Made by a program: the position numbers and the translations under genes. The notes under the pieces are model-generated. The model searched no databases and had not been told where the DNA came from. It was given only the letters and a program-made list of their open reading frames with translations. 64,000 bases of DNA from Prosapia bicincta. Lineage: Eukaryota; Arthropoda; Insecta; Hemiptera; Cercopidae. The DNA is taken from assembly GCA_036971475.1 (NCBI GenBank), contig JBAIZL010000008.1:35573240-35637239 (forward strand), written 5' to 3'. Below, piece after piece: positions 52,513 through 63,190 of the stretch (its first letter is position 1; each line of letters begins with the position of its first letter).

Positions 52513-53527
52513 CCTTATTACATGTAAAATATAACAACTATATAATAAAATATTTCCTTTTTGATTCCAGTACGAATTGACTCTAAACAAAATTGTAATA
52601 CTTGTTCTGTATAAACATTTTAAAGACCAGACGGATTTCATATGCCAAACAATGTGTAAAGCTATCCAGGTTTAGCACAATTTTAAAGCCTGTATACAGA
52701 ATGAAATAGTTACAAACACTCATGAGTTGTGGGTAAACGTAAAAAAATAGTTGTGCCGATGAGTCATCCGTTTGGAAATGTCCTAAAGTTCTTCCTCTCC
52801 CGAAGGAGACCCTGCCCTTCCGGCCGTACCGACCAAGTGAGCACATACACATTTGATTCAAGGATATTAGAGTTTGTAAATTACCGTTCTGCTTTAGTGC
52901 GCGCTTAGTTTTAAGGTTTGTTATAGTGTTAATGTCAGTTTGTGTGGTGACTATATAAGTGTTACTCAGTGTCTATTGTTACTTATGGCTTTGTAACAGT
53001 GTTACAATGACAGCATGAGTGAGGTCAATGGTGGAGTTAAGCAAGTCCTTTTCTACATAACTATAACAGCACAGGGGGTAAGGCGAAGCCATACATTGGC
53101 TGCATAACTATAATAGCACTGATAGTGATGAAGAAAGAAACACAATTAAGAGAGCAAATTACCTTTTATTGTCACTTTTACCTACAAAATTTACAAATTT
53201 CGAAAAACAACCTAACACATGAAAACTCTCACGATCGGTGATGTTTATTGTGTATCCAAATGTCAGGACTTGCACATCTCCTTCATCATTGTTTTTATGT
53301 AAGTTTTACATATATGCTACAGTATATTGGTACTCAAATACAGAAAATAAATTTTGGCTAGTTTAGGTTAGAACTTGAAATTAATTACAAATTTATTAAG
53401 AAAATCCAACCTAAGTTAGCATGCAGAAGTTGATTTTTAAGATATACGTACAATTCTACATATTTATTTGCGGTACTATTATAATAAATGTTTAATACAA
53501 ATAAAAATTGATTCTGTTTGTTTGTAG

Positions 53528-53533
<6 letters not shown>
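52511..53533. other. Unassigned region
   Basis: About 1 kb without a supported gene. A slightly GC-richer stretch at about 52780-52850 lies in a 92-codon minus-strand frame with no recognisable domain. The remainder is AT-rich. Confidence 0.45.

Positions 53534-53585
<52 letters not shown>
53534..53585. repeat. (AT)n microsatellite
   Basis: About 52 bp of alternating AT, ended by ataataga. Confidence 0.96.
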
Positions 53586-53588
<3 letters not shown>

Positions 53589-53776
53589 GATCTTTGTTAT
53601 ATATGTCTCCGGCGAGATATAGCCGGCATGTGCTGATCGTGTACCTGTTCCCCATTCTGCTTCTTTTCCTTATATGCAATCTATGTTTTATTGTACTCGT
53701 GTTAAAAGTGTTAGTCTTGATTAATAAAATTAAACTTCTGTCAAATATATATTTATATTGTGAGTTTTTTTACTAG

Positions 53777-53875
53777 CATTTGCAATGGCATCAGTTTCAG
53801 TATGGGAGGATATAGATGTAAACAGTTTTAATTTAAAATCTGGTACATGGAAAAGTTTAGCTCTTACTAGAGGAG
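53777..53875 (+). other. Candidate small coding exon, unknown gene
   Basis: A splice-acceptor-like tract (gagtttttttactag) ends at 53776. Eight bases later an ATG (53785) opens a frame beginning MASVSVWEDIDVNSFNLKSG and continuing for 30 codons. It ends at a near-consensus splice donor, GAG|GTGAGT, with GT at 53876-53877 (phase 1). I do not recognise the peptide. No second exon was found in the window, and the surrounding 53594-53776 is AT-rich. It could be a chance arrangement or a first coding exon of a host gene or unknown element. Confidence 0.3.
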
Positions 53876-54367
53876 GTGAGTGTAATTGCAGTAAGGTAAT
53901 AAATAAATGCATAGCAAGGTAATATTTTCCAAAAAAATGACAATAAGGTGAATAAATTAACTCCGGACACTATAGTTATTTCTGTCTCATCATTTTCTCT
54001 AACCTCAAAATTTTTTTCCTGTAATTTCTAGGGAAGAAATCATTTCAAACCTACTTTTATTAGAGAATATCCCTACCATCAACACCAAGTTTTATTACAT
54101 TTTAACCCATTTGCAAGCTACTATGTCAAAAAGAAAAGGGGGAATTGCTATGTTCTAATATTTTCAATTTATAGGGTGTTAGCGTAAGTTTTGGTAATTA
54201 TATAGATTTCCGACTACCGCTATTTTTGTGATTTATTTTTCTTTGCTTTTGTATTTTTACGCTCTGAACACGAATTTGACATTAGTTTTTGTCGCTGAGG
54301 TCTCTTAAAGGCCATAAACTCTGAAGAAGAACATGTTTATCATTTTGTACTTATCGTTTCAGTAATT
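53876..54367. other. Unassigned AT-rich spacer
   Basis: About 490 bp with no gene or repeat that I can support. If the exon at 53777 is real, this would be intron sequence. Confidence 0.4.
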
Positions 54368-54910
54368 GGGAGCACCTGAGATTAAAATAGAAGATTGTTC
54401 TAAAACACGGGTAATTGTGGAGATAAACCAGGCCTATATTTTCATGAAACATTCAGAAACACGTAAAAAGGCTATTTCCATTGAAATTATTATTTTTTGC
54501 CTAGAAACATTATTCTTTCTTAAATTAAAGTTGGGTAAAATTTTCAGCGCGGCTGTAGCAATTGTGAATAAGCTGCCAGCCTCGCGGAGGTATACACGAT
54601 CTGTAGCATTACGTTTTGGCATAATTATAATAAATTTGACAAAATAAAAGTATAAAATGTGAAGTACCCAGTCAGGATAGATTTGGTTGTAATTGTATGA
54701 ATGTAACCATTTAGGTCATGTATAAAATTAAAACCAAATCTAACCTGACTAGACATGTTTTAGGTATATTTTAATATAGGTATACAGTAATGTATAAATT
54801 TAAAACCAAATCTAACCTGACTGAACACTTTTTAGGTATATTTTAATATAGGTATACAGTAATGTATAAATTTAAAACCAAATCTATCCTAACTGGGGTA
54901 ATTGTTTACT
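54368..54910 (-). repeat. Diverged copy of the inverted-repeat DNA element
   Basis: Aligns, with substantial divergence, to the reverse complement of about 63690-63205. It shares a terminal gcacctgagat segment (compare ccacctacgat), the gggtaaaattttcagcgcggctgtag block near 54540 (quoted in part: ttcagcgcggctgtag), and the agtcaggatagatttgg block near 54672. The 93-codon plus-strand open frame over it is not coding. The far terminus is not resolved from the neighbouring copy at 54915. Confidence 0.7.
54761..54900. repeat. 72-bp tandem duplication inside the inverted-repeat element
   Basis: The string taggtatattttaatatagg starts at 54761 and 54833. Each is followed by tatacagtaatgtataaat and the aaaaccaaatct block. 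Related aaccaaatct blocks occur again at about 63225-63365 in the copy carrying mariner, in inverted order. Confidence 0.85.
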
Positions 54911-54914
54911 GTAG

Positions 54915-55235
54915 CGGCCCCATACGATATTTTGGATTATTGTTCAAAAGCACAAAAAGGTACGATATCCACACAAGAAATTTTTGTTTTCTTTTAGGAA
55001 AGTTACTTTTTTGAGTTTAAAGTAGGGAAAATTTTTTTTGGCGCAAGCACAAGTTGTGAATAGGCGCGGAGTGATAGAACCGTCAGTGACGTCACGCAAA
55101 CTACATTTATACCTATCTTGGGGCTCCAAGAAGAAAACATTTTGCAATAATTTTTATGCTTTGACTAATTATTTCGCGTGGATATCGTATATTTTTGTGA
55201 TTTTGAACAATATTCCAAAATATTGTAGGTGGCAG
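54915..55235. repeat. MITE-like element with ~65-bp terminal inverted repeats
   Basis: The left arm (ccatacgatattttgg, ttgttcaaaagcacaaaaa, tacgatatccac) is mirrored by the right arm ending ccaaaatattgtaggtggc. The length is about 320 bp. The interior carries gtcagtgacgtcacgc and the ttacttttttgagtttaaagt block shared with 61680-61770. The ends resemble the termini of the 61581-63700 element (ccacctacgatattttggg), so they form one family. No protein is encoded; it must be moved by another transposase. Confidence 0.8.
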
Positions 55236-55384
55236 AAATATCAAAAATCAACTTTAACTAACCCTCCACCACACACAAAGATTTATTAAAATCTTGCAAA
55301 ACTACTTACCAGAAGCAAACAATCACAGACACTATTTCACGCACGAAATTCACCCACACACACTATTTCACGCACAAAACAGAA

Positions 55385-55392
55385 ATTATTGC

Positions 55393-55394
<2 letters not shown>
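55385..55394. repeat. LINE target-site duplication, left copy
   Basis: attattgcac immediately before the poly-T tract is repeated at 60784-60793 immediately beyond the other end of the LINE. It shows a target-primed insertion and fixes both ends. Confidence 0.9.

Positions 55395-55431
<37 letters not shown>
55395..55431 (-). repeat. Poly-A tail of the LINE (T37 on the plus strand)
   Basis: Thirty-seven uninterrupted T at the 3' end of the element, about 70 bp beyond the ORF2 stop. Its purity suggests a young insertion. Confidence 0.95.
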
Positions 55432-55434
<3 letters not shown>

Positions 55435-55500
55435 TTGGGAGCGGGTTTGAATTGCCCGAAGCACTGCTACCTTAAGGTATATTGTACTTACCTCCCTGAT

Positions 55501-58500
55501 CTAGTCAAATAACCCCTTCCCTCTTACCAGGTTTAGGAGTTTCCTGACTAGAGTTTTACCTTCAGCATCCACCAAAGCCGTTCCATCACCAAAGAGGTTG
55601 AAGCGCCTCTCAGCAAGTACTTCACATCTGTAAATAATGTGTGTGGCAGTCTCCAGTTCCTGCCCGCACAATCTGCACACTGGTTCATCCTTGTAGATAC
55701 CCATTTTATGCAAATGTTTCCTTAGTCCACAGTGTCCCGTGAGTAGACCTGTGGCTATCCTTAATTCCTGCCTAGACAGATAGATGAGACTCTTCTGCAG
55801 CCCCAAGGAAGGTTTCCTAAGGGTTAGCTTACTGTGTCTCATCCCTTCGGCCCTGATCCAGTGCTCACAGTGTCTTTCAGCCATCCACCTTCGCACTGTC
55901 ATCCTGACCATGGATTTGGAAATACCTACCGCAGGTTCCGGTCCAATCAGGGGAGTCGAAGACCCCTCCCTGGCCAGCTCATCTGCGGCTTCATTTCCAA
56001 GTATTCCCCTATGCCCTGGCACCCAACCTATCTTGACTTGATTGTGCCTTGCCAGAGCTTGTAGGTTAATTAGGCACTCCCTGACTATGGCCGAGGTGAC
56101 CACGTGTCCGTTTAGTGCCTTAATTGCTGCCTGACTGTCGGAGAAAATAGCAATCCGGGCCCCATGTGTTTCCCTTCTCGCTATCTCTCCCAGACAGGCA
56201 TTTATAGCATATACTTCGGCCTGAAAGACAGAGGTATGGCTCCCCAAGGAAAAAACTAGTTCTACCCTTGGGTTTTTACAATACACCCCCGCTCCAGTGC
56301 CGAAGTCCATCTTGGAGCCATCTGTGTACCAGATCTGAGCTCCCGATGTTAATGTCCCTGACCATTCCATCACAGTTTGGTGGACCTGGTCAGGTGCAAA
56401 CATTCGAGTAATGTGGTCGCTGCCCATTTCCAAGACGGGTTCTTTGACCACGCACTCGATACTCATATGTCCCGAGACATCTGGGAGGTTAGCCCAGTTG
56501 CTCGAGTTGCGCAATCTCCATGCCGCTAGCCTCGCCTCTCCCCTAAAGACAAGCTCAAGGGGAGGGAGGTTAAGCATTACTTCCATTGCTGCACCTGGTG
56601 TAGTTGACATCGCTCCCAGTGTGCACAGACAGGCCAATCTCTGGATAGAGCTCAGTTTAGCTCTTGTCTGTGCCTGGTTGGCCTTTGTCCACCACACCAG
56701 AGCTCCATAGGTAATCATAGGTCTTATCACCCTCAGATACATCCAGTGCATCATTGATGGCTTCAGTCCCCATTTCTTACCCACCATTCTTCTCACAGTC
56801 ATCAGTGCCCTTTTGGCCCTGTTAAGATGTCCTCTCAAGATGTGGGTTCCAGGTGAGTTTCCTGTCCAGAGTAACTCCCAGGTACTTCACCTCCCCCACA
56901 AACTCAAGGTATTCACCAAACAAGCGGGGCATCCTGGTCGTCAGATCTTTTCGCTGTCTGGTGAAGTTAATGAGAGCAGTCTTTTTTGGATTTACCCTAA
57001 GGTTCTCCTTTTTACACCACTCTTCAATCAGTCGTAGAGGATTTCTGATTACCTCAAGGACTGTATCAGGGAATCTGCCCAGGATCAGGACAACTATGTC
57101 GTCTGCATATCCTAGACAGAAGTACCCCTGTTCATTCAGGAGTTCAATAAGGTTGTCAACCACTAGGCACCACAACAGAGGAGAGAGAACCCCCCCCCCT
57201 GTGCACAGCCCAGACTTGTTTCCGCCCTTCTGACCTCCCCTGCCACCTCTACAGAAATGCTTCTGTTTGTTAACATGGAACTTATCCAACCACAAGTGGT
57301 CGCATCCACTCCATGACGTCTTGCACCACTTACCATCGTCTCCACTGAGGGGTTATTGAAAGCCCCTTCAATGTCGAGGAAGGCACCTATGGCACAACCT
57401 TTCTTAGCGATCATTTGCTCAATCCTACCAACCACTTGATGGAGAGCTCCCTCGCAGGATTTCCCCGGTTGGTAAGCATACTGGTTCCAATGCAGTGGTT
57501 TGATAGCCAAAGCACCCCCCCCTAATATGCCTATCAACCAGTTTTTCAAGTCCCTTGAGAACAAAGGACATGAGTGTGATAGGTCTGTATCCTTTCCCTT
57601 CCGATTGGTTACCGGTGGGCTTAGGTATAAAGACCACCTTACTAGATTTCCAGGCTGCCGGCACATGCCCTAGAGCAATGCTTAGCCCGTATAATTTAGT
57701 AAGTACCAGCACCAGCATATCCATTCCCTGCTGCAGCAGCACAGGATAGATCCCATCTGGACCTGGAGATTTGTAGGGTTTAAAAGTGCCAACAGCCCAT
57801 CTTACCCTTTGTGGAGTTACTATCCTCCTTGCCACTTCCCAGTCCTCCCTCTTACCACGTCTTGTGGAGAGTTTGGTAACTGGTTCAGTGTCTGCTCCCC
57901 CAAGTTTCCTCAGGGTACTGGAAGGGAAATGTGTTCTGATTAATTCTTCCACAGTTTCCCCTGCCGTTTTTGTTATATTTCCCAGTGGGGTTCTTAGCAT
58001 CCCCACCGGGTTAACTGGGTCCTTAGAGAGCACTTTATACAGTCGTGCACCTTCCCGAGTTTTGTCAATCTCATGACAAAACTCCTTCCAGGACTTCCTG
58101 CGCGCTTCTCTAATTGCCCTGTTGTCCTATACAGGTTAGTGTTTTCCTATACAGGTCCCACTCCCCGTTCTTTTTTGCTCTATTAAAGAGCCTCCTGGTG
58201 GTCTTCCGAAGTTTGGCTAGCTTCTTGTTCCACCATGACAGATCCCCTACTTTCCTCCCCTCACTGAGAGGGCAGTTATCAGTAAAGGATTCTATTATAG
58301 CCTCGCCAACCAATGTGGCAGAGTCTTCTAGCTCTCTCCTCCCACCATACTCCAATCCAGCCTCCTCAATCCGAACACTCAGGTCCCTCCTGTAGGAGTC
58401 CCAGTCTGTTCTTCTTGGATCCCTGGTTGGGCGAAGCATGGCTGGATTTAGAGAGATATCATACCTAATATGTCTGTGATCAGAAGAAGATGGTTCATCC

Positions 58501-59123
58501 GACACATACCAATTTAGTACATACCTAGCCATCTGGTTCGATGCCACCGTAATGTCCAGGACCTCCTGTCTGGCCCTAGTGACAAACGTCGGCTCTTCCC
58601 CCTGATTTAAGACTAGTAAATTCTTAGAGCTAAGATAAGCTAAAAGTTCCTCACCTCTAGTGTTGGTACCTGTACTTCCCCACGAAGTGTGATGGGAGTT
58701 AGCATCCATCCCCACCAGCAGCTCCTCATCCACAGCCCCGCAGTGCTCGACCAGGCTCCTCAGCTCTTGTGTTGGTAGAGCCCCCGCGCAGTCAAAGGGG
58801 AGATATGCCGTGGCCAGGTTCAGCCTCTTCATCCCCCCCTCCGCCCGCAGCTCCACTGTCACTGCTAACAAATCCCTGCAACAGAAGTTCGTTGGTACAA
58901 AAGCACACAACCCCCTCCTAACCAGGATACACGTCCTGGGAACACCGGAGTCCTTATCATACAACAACTTACCTCCAGATGTCGCCAGCCCGCATATTTT
59001 TCCTCCAGAAATCCATGGTTCCTGGATGAGCACCAAGTCCACCTCTCCCCTGTCCAGCATCCTACACACGACAGCACTAGCCGCCCTGCTATGCTGTAGG
59101 TTCACTTGGAGGATCTTGATCAT
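55501..59123 (-). pseudogene. LINE ORF2: endonuclease, reverse transcriptase, RNase H (frameshifted)
   Basis: Starts at ATG 59123, eight bases after the ORF1 stop. Endonuclease (59123 to ~58400): LQVNLQHSRAA, LIQEPW, GMDANSHHTSWGS, SSDHRH. Reverse transcriptase (~57900-56850): SPGPDGIYPVLL, YRPITLMSFVLKGLEKLVD, GAFLDIEGAFNN, GGVLSPLLWCLVVDNL, GYADDIVVL. RNase H (~56330-55980): YTDGSK, SDSQAAI, GNEAADELA. A CRLCGQ...H...C zinc motif lies near 55680. The reading frame changes at least four times: near 58130 (beside a duplicated cctatacagg), at an 8-C run 57515-57522, at a 10-C run 57190-57199, and near 56830. All catalytic motifs survive, so the breaks are recent or partly sequencing errors. 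It acts by nicking target DNA and copying its RNA in place. Confidence 0.93.
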
Positions 59124-59131
59124 TTTCCTGC

Positions 59132-60335
59132 TTACTCTGCAGTTGCCTGGGTTCGCAGAGCAGCCCCAGGACTAGAGAGCACCTTGAACGTGGCCTGTCT
59201 CAGCCCCACGTTCACCCTCAGGTTGTTGTTCCGCAGTGCCCTGAGGTAGCCCTCTCCTATATACAAGATCAGGGTAAGACCTGCATCCTCCCTTTTCCTA
59301 GCAATCACCTTCCAAGTATCCTGAACAACCCCAGGGTTCTGGGTTTTGACCACCTTCAGGATCTCTTCCGGCTCCTTGTCATTGTAGGGTTTGGGCACCC
59401 ACATTGACACCTTTGCAATGCAAAAGATCTCCTTGGGTGGCCCTGCCCTCAACTTTACCCCCTCGCTCAGGGTGAAGCTTGGCAGGACCCGAAGGACCCA
59501 CTCCAGGCTCTCCCGTGAGGAGCATAGGACATTTAGAGCTCCCCTCTCTAAGTATGCTGTCCTAAATCCTCTATCCCCACTCCGCCTCAGCGGACAGCAG
59601 TTCCGAGAAGAACAGCTCCTCCAGCTCCAACGCCATCTCTTCCGAGAGTTGTCTCTCAGGGTAACTAACTGGGACAATTGCTAGCTTTTTCCTGAGGGTA
59701 TCGCCGTATGTGCCCGAAGACACTCCAGCATCCCCCCCTTGTCCCAGTTTCACCTTCTTCATTCCTCCCTTCACTGGAGAGGGGTTGGACGTCTCACTCC
59801 TAGGCCTTTTTGACGTGCTGGGGTTTGGCGCTCTCGGTTGCTTTCTTCCCTGTTGCACCTCCCTCCTCACAACATCCAAGCCCTGGACTTTGACAGACTC
59901 AGCTCGGTTTTGGCCTCCCCTCCGTTTTTTCAGGGTTGTTGGCCCTCCCGCTGCTCTCGCCTGTTCTTTTCGGAGCCGCCTTTTGGCCGCTCCACTCATT
60001 CGCTTTCTCCGTAAAGAGAGCGTACTCAACTCTGCAGCCACTTCACCGGTTTCTGCAGTCGGCAGCTTGACAGCCGCCCCCGCACCCCCAGTGATGGTTG
60101 CCGTTGGCATCTCTGCTACAGACCCACGGTTTGCCAACTCATTGGCTCCCGCCGTCTGTGCAGTCTCAAAATTATTATTTGTATTTTTCTGGTCCATAAA
60201 CGTCCCACGAGTATGGGGGAAATAAAGGTCGACCAGAGCAGAGGCCCCATTGCCCTGGCAAGACAACATACAATGAGGTTTTGTCTGGTTCCTCAAGGGG
60301 ATCGTTTGGGACTGCATTTTATACCCTGCAGCCAT
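59132..60335 (-). pseudogene. LINE ORF1: nucleic-acid-binding protein with DUF4780-like domain (frameshifted)
   Basis: ATG at 60335 opens 254 codons. The N-terminal ~90 residues are low in structure; the middle is highly basic (SLRRKRMSGAAKRRLRKEQ and KKRRGG regions), suiting RNA binding. The frame shifts near 59575-59590. The other frame then continues through RTAYLERGALNVLCSS, WVPKPYNDKEPEEILKVVK, VVQDTWKVIARK, LTLILYIGE and ATFKVL to the TAA at 59132. This C-terminal part resembles the DUF4780 domain seen in insect Jockey-group ORF1 proteins (recognised by pattern, not searched). It is predicted to coat the element RNA. Confidence 0.82.
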
Positions 60336-60783
60336 TCAACCTTCGGCACGATGCCTTCCACCTTGGATTGGGTATTCAGTCACTGACCTTGAAGCACACC
60401 CCAAATTCAGGACATTATTAACTGCTCAGACGAACAGCCTGCTTTACTCTCTTTTTTACAACTGTGTCGTTTGGGTAGTTTCCCGCCCATACTTCACTGT
60501 CGCATTGCCCTTGGTTCACCCGGGAGGTGAGAGTAGCATTGTGAGGACTTAATTCCCAACTACCCCAGTCTCCCCGGTCAGAGCACTCGGTTATTTCTAC
60601 CACGCCCAACCGGTTGACTGACGAGGAGGGATAATTCCTCACCTTTGAACCATAGCCTTGGTCCAGGCCTCCATATTCAGAAACCTTCCGGAATCGTTAT
60701 TCACAGGTAACCTACATTTCTGTAGGCCGTCCCACTATCCGCCACCTGTGGACCCGCCCGGTTGCTCAGGCCAGCTTGCCGGG
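60336..60783 (-). other. LINE 5' untranslated region
   Basis: About 450 bp, relatively GC-rich, between the ORF1 ATG and the target duplication. Internal promoters are normal here for LINEs, but no specific motif was identified. The open frames on both strands show no domain. Confidence 0.7.
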
Positions 60784-60793
60784 ATTATTGCAC
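60784..60793. repeat. LINE target-site duplication, right copy
   Basis: attattgcac, identical to 55385-55394. It marks the 5' end of the LINE. Confidence 0.9.
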
Positions 60794-60894
60794 TTAAATT
60801 CTACACACACCTATTTACAGACAACCTGCAGATAAACGATTCTGCCGCTAAAATAAGAACATGTACCCAACCTTCCAAATGAAAACTATTACGT

Positions 60895-61240
60895 ACAAAA
60901 CATCTGGTCGTACACTGGTTTCCCAATCATTAACAAACAGACTGAAAGTAATTAATTATTATATATTCAATTAATTTTGCACAGCAACCTTAATAATTCA
61001 AAACATTAACAATTAGTATTTCTTTCATAACTAAGTATAATTTTCTAATTTTTCAACATAGAAGTAAAGTTTGGAATATGCACGCAAGTAATATTTTTCG
61101 AACTATGTTACTTATAATTGTACATATAACTAAGCTAATGTACATATACTACACAAATAATTGAAAATATACTGACTTTTTATCTTCGGCTAGTATAACA
61201 AAACTACCTTCAAAATCTAAAACATAAACGGCGAGTATTA
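60895..61240 (-). repeat. Unclassified interspersed repeat R1, copy 2
   Basis: The reverse complement of 50340-50685 over nearly its whole length with modest divergence. The two copies lie about 10 kb apart in inverted orientation. Bases 61241-61580 that follow are AT-rich and unassigned. Confidence 0.85.
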
Positions 61241-61878
61241 GAGGAATATACATTGTGATGGAGAAAGCCATCAGGAACATAAAATGTATAAAAAACTTAG
61301 TATCATGTCCCTGAAATGATTTTGCAATTTGTAATCAGAAAATGTCTCAAAGAATATAGAGCAAATTATACAGTCAGTACATACATACAAAACAGAAATA
61401 GTCATAAATATTGCATTCTTTGTTGTAAACTACCTAGCAAAATTAAAGTAATGGTTGTAAGTGAGGAAAGCCAGAGTATACAACTTGAAAATCCTTCTCC
61501 TAGCCTTAATAATTTTACTGTTAGGTTTAACAATATTATATAACCTATAATTTGGATGGTAATTTCATATTTGTGTTGGTTAAAATGCTGAAGCTCGACC
61601 ACCTACGATATTTTGGGAAATCGTTTAACACCACCAAATAGGACGATATCCACCAGAATTTTTTTTTTTTATTGACCTAGGAAAGTTACTTTTTTTCAAT
61701 ATTAAGTAGGGTAAAAAATTCAGCGCAGATGTAGAAGTTGTGAATGGGCACGGAGTGATACAAATGTTTCGTTATGTCACCGTGCTGCGCATAAGGTTGT
61801 ATGCATCGGCAGCGGTACGTCACGCAACCTTACGTATGTAGATATTTGAGAAATGTTTTGGCTTAAATTTTATACATA

Positions 61879-61910
61879 CGAGGGTAAGTCAAATATTATC
61901 CGCAATATAG
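61879..61910 (+). repeat. mariner left terminal inverted repeat
   Basis: 32 bp from CGAGGGTAAG to GCAATATAG. It differs from the right repeat at two adjacent-region positions (tcaaatatt versus tcaataatt). It is the transposase binding site. Confidence 0.95.
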
Positions 61911-62041
61911 GTATATTTTTTGTTTACGTTGGCAGTACTGTCCTTTTGCGTTGATGACGCATGCTTTGTTTATTCGTTGTTATGTCTATGCACGTTACAA
62001 GCTGCTAGGTTAGTTTCGTTATCGCTGTCGTGCTGTTAATA

Positions 62042-63115
62042 ATGGCCGCTCCACTTTCTATTTGCACCAAAGAAGAGCAACGTTCAGTGATCCGTTTTTT
62101 GTGGTCGGAAGGTGTATCAGGGGCCGAAATTCATCGAAGACTTTTGGTACAGTACGGGAACAATTGTTTGCCACAACGGAGTGTCTATGAATGGATTGAA
62201 AAATTCAAAAATGGTCGCACAAGTGTTACGCAAAATGAAGGAGCTGGACGACCAATTACCGCCATAAACGAGGAAAACATTGAGCGTTCACGTGAAATGA
62301 TTCTCTCAGACAGACGGATAACTGTTGACGACGTGGCAAATCGTCTGCAAATTAGCCACGGTTCTGCCTACGAAATCATTTACAGCAGACTTGGGTTTCA
62401 TAAAGTTTGTGCAAGATGGGTTCCAAAACAACTGACACAGTTGCATAAACAAACGCGCTTGGACGTGTGCAAAAAACATTTGGATCGCTATGTTAACGAA
62501 CGGGACAACTTCTTAGACAGGATCGTTACTGATGACGAAACATGGATCCATCATTACGAGCCGGAGAGTAAACGGCAGAATATGGAATGGAAACATCCAA
62601 ATTCGCCGTGCAAGAAAAAATTCAAAACCCAACCGTCCGCAGGAAAACTTATGCTTACGGTTTTTTGGGACACACAAGGTCCATTACTGGAACATTATCA
62701 GGAAAGGGGCACAACAATAAACAGTGTACGTTACAGTGAGATGCTTACTGCTAAGCTGAAGCCTGCAATTCGTAGCAAATGCCGAGGACTGCTGTCAAAA
62801 GGCGTTGTGTTGTTGCACGACAATGCCCGTCCGCATACAGCTGCCCACACTGCAGAAACGCTTCAGAAACTCAATTTTGAAGTATTGGATCATCCTCCAT
62901 ATAGTCCTGATCTCGCTCCATCTGATTTTTACTTGTTTGGTCCACTCAAAGAGGCAATTAGGGGCCGTCGATTTACGACAGACGAAGCATTGAAAGAAGC
63001 GGTGCATTCCTGGCTCGCATCTCAACCCAAAACCTTCTTCCACGAGGGCATCAGGAAACTTGAACAACGTTGGACCAAGTGCGTTGAAAAGCAAGGGGAC
63101 TATGTCGAAAAATGA
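62042..63115 (+). CDS. mariner transposase (DD34D), intact
   Basis: 357 codons from the ATG at 62042; a GTG four codons upstream is not a eukaryotic start. Residues ~1-110 form the paired helix-turn-helix DNA-binding region. The WVPKQLT motif follows at ~125-131. The catalytic core has Asp165 in VTDDETW, Asp260 in HDNARPH and Asp295 in PYSPDLAPSDFYLF, with 34 residues between the last two, the mariner DD34D signature. It ends KQGDYVEK with a TGA. Length and motifs are complete, with no stop or frameshift. The enzyme would bind the terminal repeats, excise the element and insert it at TA. Which mariner subfamily it belongs to needs a tree. Confidence 0.95.
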   Translation: MAAPLSICTKEEQRSVIRFLWSEGVSGAEIHRRLLVQYGNNCLPQRSVYEWIEKFKNGRTSVTQNEGAGRPITAINEENIERSREMILSDRRITVDDVANRLQISHGSAYEIIYSRLGFHKVCARWVPKQLTQLHKQTRLDVCKKHLDRYVNERDNFLDRIVTDDETWIHHYEPESKRQNMEWKHPNSPCKKKFKTQPSAGKLMLTVFWDTQGPLLEHYQERGTTINSVRYSEMLTAKLKPAIRSKCRGLLSKGVVLLHDNARPHTAAHTAETLQKLNFEVLDHPPYSPDLAPSDFYLFGPLKEAIRGRRFTTDEALKEAVHSWLASQPKTFFHEGIRKLEQRWTKCVEKQGDYVEK

Positions 63116-63158
63116 TGTACTTGTAAGTTTCCTATTTGATTTCAATAAAATTTTATAA

Positions 63159-63190
63159 CTATATTGCGGATAATTATTGACTTACCCTCG
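63159..63190 (-). repeat. mariner right terminal inverted repeat
   Basis: 32 bp, the reverse complement of the left repeat with two mismatches. It is followed directly by the TA duplication. Confidence 0.95.

Larger units (their letters stand above)
55395..60783 (-). mobile_element. Jockey/LOA-type LINE, full-length but frameshifted
   Basis: A 5,389-bp non-LTR retrotransposon on the minus strand. It comprises a 5' untranslated region, ORF1, ORF2 (AP endonuclease, reverse transcriptase, RNase H, Cys-His tail), a ~70-bp 3' untranslated region and a poly-A tail (T-run at 55395-55431). A 10-bp target duplication brackets it. The AP endonuclease plus RNase H combination and the LQVNLQHS...LIQEPWI start suggest the LOA/Jockey side of the LINE tree; the clade name is my inference. 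A full-length copy with the tail intact implies a fairly recent insertion, although several frameshifts interrupt both ORFs. Confidence 0.92.
61879..63190 (+). mobile_element. mariner DNA transposon, apparently complete
   Basis: 1,312 bp, the usual size for mariner. It has 32-bp terminal inverted repeats starting CGAGGGTAAGTCAA (30 of 32 positions match), flanking TA duplications at 61877-61878 and 63191-63192, and a single uninterrupted transposase gene. A polyadenylation signal AATAAA lies at 63144-63149. Everything needed for cut-and-paste movement appears present. It sits inside the larger inverted-repeat element. Confidence 0.95.

Noticed and set aside
53594..53776. A 60-codon hydrophobic frame upstream of the candidate exon
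   Set aside because: It is short, lies in AT-rich DNA, shows no domain, and its composition is explained by T-rich codons.
54366..54647. A 93-codon plus-strand frame
   Set aside because: It overlaps a diverged inverted-repeat element copy and has no recognisable domain.
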